Positions 59,587 through 64,000 of a stretch of DNA of 64,000 nucleotides are shown here, piece by piece. The DNA comes from Diorhabda sublineata. Its lineage: Eukaryota > Arthropoda > Insecta > Coleoptera > Chrysomelidae. The position numbers were made by a program, and so were the translations under genes. Within the stretch, counting starts at the first letter, position 1. Every line of letters begins with the position of its first letter. The notes below the pieces were generated by a model that saw nothing but the letters and a program-made list of their open reading frames with translations, did no database searches and had not been told where the DNA came from. The stretch lies in the NCBI RefSeq assembly GCF_026230105.1, contig NC_079477.1, positions 9,615,001 to 9,679,000 on the forward strand, given 5' to 3'.

Positions 59587-60516
59587 TTACGTGGGCTGAA
59601 AATTTCATAGGCTGACAATTAGATGGTGCTACGAGTAATAAATCTTTATCTTTTTCAGTTAGCCTTAACCACTAAAACACAAGTTTATCAATTTGATAGG
59701 TGTCTTACCATTAGTTTGTGACTTTCAGCATTTTGAGTGAAGCACCTTTTGTTAATAAAGTATTGTTTTTTGTCAATTAAATAGTATTGAAGCCAAGGCT
59801 TGGATTGATAAACATTATTCGGACATAGCACCGAGAAGGATGCACGTAGTGGACGTCTCAAAGCAGCTGTCACCGACGAAAACATCAAACAAACAAAATT
59901 ATTTCGGATAACCATAATGTAAAGTGTTGGCAATATTGAAATATTGTAATGAGTTTTTTGGTTGCCTTACCGCGCGGTCACTCAATTGTAAAATAACAAC
60001 GAATATTCTGAGTAATGTTTGAAGTTGTTCATTGGAAGAAATTTGAATTTTTACTTACAAATGTGAGTATGGATGGAACATGTCTCTATCATTTCATACA
60101 GGAGCTCAATCTACAGTCTGCCGAGTGTACTGCAAGTCTTGAGCCGACCAAGAAGTAAAGAAACGTCGGCTGGCAAGGTCATGACATCATTATTTGGGGA
60201 TGCGCATTTGAAGGACGAAATCGCGGAAAACCGCTCCATTGGCATAAGAATGATGCACCACGTCGCAAATCAATTGAAACGATAGCAAACTGATTCCTTA
60301 TTCACATCTAGGCGCCAGAGACTTTGTCTTGTTTTCAGATCTCAAAAGGATACACATAGGATAGAAATTTTGCGCCGTTAAAGAGGTTATCGTACTATAA
60401 GTTATCAAAAACTTGGGAGACGGCTCTATTTGACATCTAAGGCGACTGTATTTGATAATAAATTTAAAGAAAAAAATATTTTTTTCATGCTACCCTACCA
60501 ACTTCTCAGCCTGTGA
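59587..60516 (+). mobile_element. Mariner element (mauritiana-like) with both ends, dead
   Basis: The ends TTACGTGGGCTGAAAATTT (59587) and, as reverse complement, TCACAGGCTGAGAAGTTGG (60516) are imperfect inverted repeats flanked by TA (59585-59586, 60517-60518), the mariner target. Inside, on the + strand, are IEAKAWIDKHYSDIAP and DARSGRLKAAVTDENIKQ (N-terminal), then near 60110-60230 SAECTASLEPTKK and VGWQGHDIIIWGCAF, then DFVLFSDLKRIHIG at about 60315-60360. Length 930 bp against about 1.3 kb for an active mariner, so internal deletions as well as frameshifts. Confidence 0.78.
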
Positions 60517-60518
60517 TA

Positions 60519-62033
60519 TTTTCAGTTTTTCCTAATATAATAGAATGATAAATAACTTTGTATACCCATAATTTTTCCATTCTACAGTTAATGGAAAGAA
60601 ATAATATTTGTTCACAAAAAGAATCAACAAAAGCAAATAATTAATTATATATTCAAATTATCTTCTATTATAAATAGTCTATTATAAAAAGCTGGAATGT
60701 ATTTCCATTTGTTGGAAAATGCTTATAATTCAGCTTCAACTAAGTCAGAGGGAACAATCCTATGTTTAATAATATTCCTACAGGAATTCTACGCATTACT
60801 TCCAAATCGAACAACACCAATTATTTGGTCTTATCTCATAAATTAATCGTTAACTCTAGGTTAAAGTTTTCTTTGCTCTTGTCGTAAAATGTTAGATTTA
60901 ATGTTCATATTGATGGTGTAGGTATAAATTTGTAGTCAGTAATATAACGTAAATTTTGATATCTATTGATCAATGAACTATGATTTATGATCCATATATA
61001 GCGAAACCTGATTTGATTCACGTATTATCATCAAGGAAATTTTTTCATGCTCACAGCATTTGCCAAGTCCAAATTCTTATAAAATCGAGAACAGTCCATT
61101 TTGAACAAAACGTTATCCGTATCAAAATGTAAAGAATATATTTCAAAAGCGGATTTCCAAAATTACCAATAATTATCTTCATTTAACTGTTTCTAACAAA
61201 AATATCGTTATATTTTAAATGATTTAAAAAGATCAACTTTTTCCTATTACTTCCAGCAATCTCTGTGATGGCATACATAGACTCAGCCTCAAGAATGACC
61301 TCAGTCCTTCAATTTTAAATCAATAATAATTCTATTCACCGAAAAGAAAAACAAAGAAGCAACAATCTTTTTTTCATTGCATACATCTAAATCTAAAAGT
61401 CTTTCTGGAAAACATGTTAATTTATATACTTCCTTTGTAACTTGTGGAGCAATATTTATTGGTTGGGAACCAAGTGAAAAAGTCTTTTTCATTTTTATTG
61501 CATTTGCTATGATCATCATATTACTCTTGTAGTGTTACTAAATACTGTTATATGTGATGCACTGATGATTTCGATTTTTTTTTATTGTAAAGTTTTCTTA
61601 GAAGATCAGATATCATTTTCACAATAGAACATAACCCAATTGTAGTACCAGGTAATTCGATATTTCTACAGCAGATGTAAAGACTAGATAAAATCTCAAA
61701 GACGAATTATTAATTTACATTTGTGCATAAAATACGAAAGATTTCAAACTGCAAAAAGCTATGTGTACAAAATGAAAAGTCTCACTTGACAACCCATTTT
61801 TATTTGAAACAATTGGGCATTGTTATATCTGTACGCTTTTGTTGGGTCACTCTATATATGTCTCCTTTCACTATTAGCACGTGTTCTTAGTAGACATATC
61901 CAATTTTAGACATGGTCAACTGTAATGGTATTAACCTAAAAAATCTAATCGATTCTTTGACCCCAATCAATTTTTTTTTAATAAATCTAGATCGAATATA
62001 TCTAGACTATAATCTCATTTCTATTTAAATGCA
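60519..62033. other. No gene recognised
   Basis: AT-rich. A 72-codon - strand frame (61519-61301) has no recognisable domain. Confidence 0.4.
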
Positions 62034-62042
62034 AAAAAAAAT
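62034..62042 (-). terminator. Pol III T-run terminator of tRNA-Arg
   Basis: A run of nine T on the - strand starts a few bases after the tRNA 3' end, a standard RNA polymerase III stop. Confidence 0.85.
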
Positions 62043-62045
62043 TTG

Positions 62046-62118
62046 TACCCCTGGTGGGACTCGAACCCACAGTCCCCGGCTTAGGAGGCCGATGCCTTAT
62101 CCATTAGGCCACAGGGGC
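62046..62118 (-). tRNA. tRNA-Arg (anticodon CCT)
   Basis: A 73-base cloverleaf with acceptor stem GCCCCTG/CAGGGGT and discriminator A, D-arm GCCTAATGGATAAGGC, and anticodon stem-loop TCGGC-CTCCTAA-GCCGG. The anticodon CCT is at 62085-62083. The T-arm contains GGTTCGAGTCC. It decodes AGG and is nearly identical to the eukaryotic tRNA-Arg-CCT consensus. It has no intron and no encoded CCA. The internal A box (TGGCCTAATGG) and B box (GGTTCGAGTCC) would drive Pol III. Confidence 0.98.
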
Positions 62119-63785
62119 TTTCATGTAAATTTGTTGATTCCTTATAATTATAGTACGTCGATTACTTTATAAATGTTTCTGAAAGCTAAATTCCATTTTG
62201 TCTATAATTAATAATGGAATTGAGGTTAAACTAATTTTATAACTATCTACTTAAACATTTTTATACCATTTTCGTAGCCTGCAGTCTACAAAAAGAGCGT
62301 TCATAATTTATAAAATTGTTATATAAGGATCATATTTAATACAGGTCAAGGACGATATAATTGGCGGTTTGTAAAACATCAAAGCGGGAAACTTGCACTA
62401 AATTTGTTCCAATTTTTGGTTTATTAAGAAATTAGCATAACGAATAATTAACATCGTTGATTTAGACGTCATGTTTGAACTCATAAAAATATGGGTGAAT
62501 GGTTAATGGCCTATAAGGTAGACTACATCTGTGGTACTTATAAAAAAGTTCCAAATAGAACTCTGCAGGTGATTCTGATGATACCATCAGTTCACATATA
62601 TATACAAGGGGAAGTAAAAACTAGTCTACGCCTTCAAAGAAGTCCTATCATGAGACAACTAACTATATATAATGACTATAAAAATACAGAAGCATCAATA
62701 AGAGAGCTGTCTAAATGAAATGTGAACAAATAATGTTAAACTCTTAACATTTCACATAAGCACTTTTGAGGTATACCAGATTAATTAATATCCTAAGAAA
62801 TGCTTACAAAACCTAATGAAATGGCACTTAACCTGGTCATGTAATTGGTTACATTGTAGTCAACTAGTACTTATCTAAGAGTTCTAATATGTGATTTTTA
62901 GGATATAAATTTTTTAAATCTAAACTAAATAAGTTACGTTCAAATTATATGGCGTTCTACAAAATAAGAAGAGCTAATACTTAGTACTGGATAAATCAAT
63001 GTACATTTTTAATCATTGCATTGCATTTTGAAGAGATAAGAAACGTAACCTACCTCAACAGCTTCAATAATAATTTATGAAACGTGATTTTTCAAATTGA
63101 CTAGATACAAATTTGATTACTAGCCAAGACTGTTGAAGACCGTGGTGAATCGATGATAGGAAATATTCCCACGCTCTTAGAAAATTACACAAACCTATCT
63201 ATAGTTGATATTTAAAACAGAATCAAATTTTATCAACAGCTCGTTAAAAAACATTCCAGCATATAATGCTGTTTTCCATCACATTATTTCATAACAAAGC
63301 AATATATTGTTCATTTTACAGAGGAAAATTTTTCAATATCTGAATAAATATGAAAAGAATATTTGATTACAGAAAGAATAAGATACATATTTGTTTGTGA
63401 ACTAAGGTTTTGTTTGGTTTAAACGACTCACTGATTAAATGTAATCATGAGGACAATTTTTTTTAGTGGTTTTGGCACGACTATGAAAAAAGTTACTTCT
63501 AACGAAATTACTAAACTTTTATTTTGATACAATGACTCATCTTTTTAAAATGCACTATCGAAATGAAATTGGTATATTTAAATAGTTAATTTGAAATTTC
63601 ATAAAAAGGAAATAGATAGAATCAAAGTTAGAACAAATAATAACCTAATCCTATTAACATCAAAATTTTTTTGGGAGGCTTCGTTTTATGTTCCTTTTAT
63701 CTGACTATCACTATTCATCGAAAATATAAGTAGATTCTTAATTTTATAAAGCTTTGCATAGTATTTTGAGTAACAAATTTCACTA
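62119..63785. other. Upstream of tRNA-Arg; no feature recognised
   Basis: AT-rich. The 75-codon + frame at 62491-62718 has no recognisable domain. Confidence 0.4.
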
Positions 63786-63794
63786 CTACTGTTT

Positions 63795-63962
63795 CAGGGG
63801 AACACCTCTCGCATGGTTTAACTGATACCTTACCAACAGAAGTCAGATCGTAAGGGTTGATACAACGATCTCTTCTTGAAAGCCAATAGAATGTGGTCTT
63901 TTTACAAAAGATACTAGTTTCTCTTAGAGCAGCCCTGATCTCACGACACTTCATAATCACCC
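63795..63962 (+). mobile_element. Non-LTR reverse transcriptase fragment with internal deletion
   Basis: The frame reads RGTPLAWFN-stop-YLTNRSQIVRVDTTISS, KPIECG, LFTKDTSFS and SSPDLTTLHNHP. The first part is the RT block RGTPLKWFESYLSNRxQxVRV...xPIxCG(VPQGS). The second is the catalytic box region (FADDTSLS.SSxDLxxL) with FTKD in place of FADD. The residues between CG and the box are deleted. This is the same LINE type as the 3' end at 9.2-9.8 kb. The - strand frame here (63960-63715) is its shadow. Confidence 0.65.
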
Positions 63963-64000
63963 TTAAATGTTGTGTGATTCTAAACTTCTGTTTCTCAACG

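Overview
The window is AT-rich (roughly 70% by eye), intron-bearing, gene-poor nuclear DNA from an insect. Three things show this: a spliced neuroparsin gene (an arthropod neuropeptide family), insect-type mariner, piggyBac, hAT and RTE elements throughout, and a eukaryotic tRNA-Arg(CCT) with internal Pol III promoter boxes. A beetle-like genome is a reasonable guess, but nothing here proves the order.

Three host genes are supported. (1) A two-exon gene on the + strand (coding 12290-12390 joined to 21293-21470) encodes a 92-residue tail-anchored protein with an RVKF tetrapeptide; I do not recognise the family. (2) A neuroparsin gene on the - strand has coding exons 41105-41041, 37803-37680 and 36165-36031. 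They give 107 residues with a signal peptide and the CAKGPGD...CGG signature. All phases fit, and the ATG exon has its own splice acceptor, so a non-coding first exon probably lies further upstream. (3) A tRNA-Arg(CCT) lies on the - strand at 62046-62118.

Almost everything else recognisable is transposon debris. By region: 0-9.9 kb holds Tc1/mariner-type remnants, a transposase remnant between long inverted arms (about 918-2262), a complete but broken DNA transposon of an unnamed family with TATATCGTCGGC ends (5598-8070), and a LINE 3' end. At 12-21.5 kb, the 8.9-kb intron of the small membrane-protein gene carries RTE and mariner pieces and a GC-rich foldback repeat. At 22-35.7 kb lie mariner, RTE, hAT and piggyBac remnants, including a three-layer nest: an RTE interrupted by a hAT (29583-31692) that itself contains a piggyBac remnant. 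A deleted hAT with perfect 8-bp target duplications (33823-34971) and a hAT MITE (35321-35616) follow. At 36-41.2 kb is neuroparsin, with transposon insertions in both introns. At 42-64 kb lie more mariner, RTE, hAT and THAP remnants, a foldback MITE, a (TA)33 microsatellite, a nearly full-length dead mariner with both ends (59587-60516), the tRNA and a LINE RT fragment at the edge.

No operons, CRISPR arrays or prokaryotic features are present. The most informative points are the assembled neuroparsin and tail-anchored genes, the frame-restoring nested insertion at 29.3-32.3 kb, and the unnamed transposon at 5.6-8.1 kb. All family assignments come from reading motifs by eye; no database search was run.
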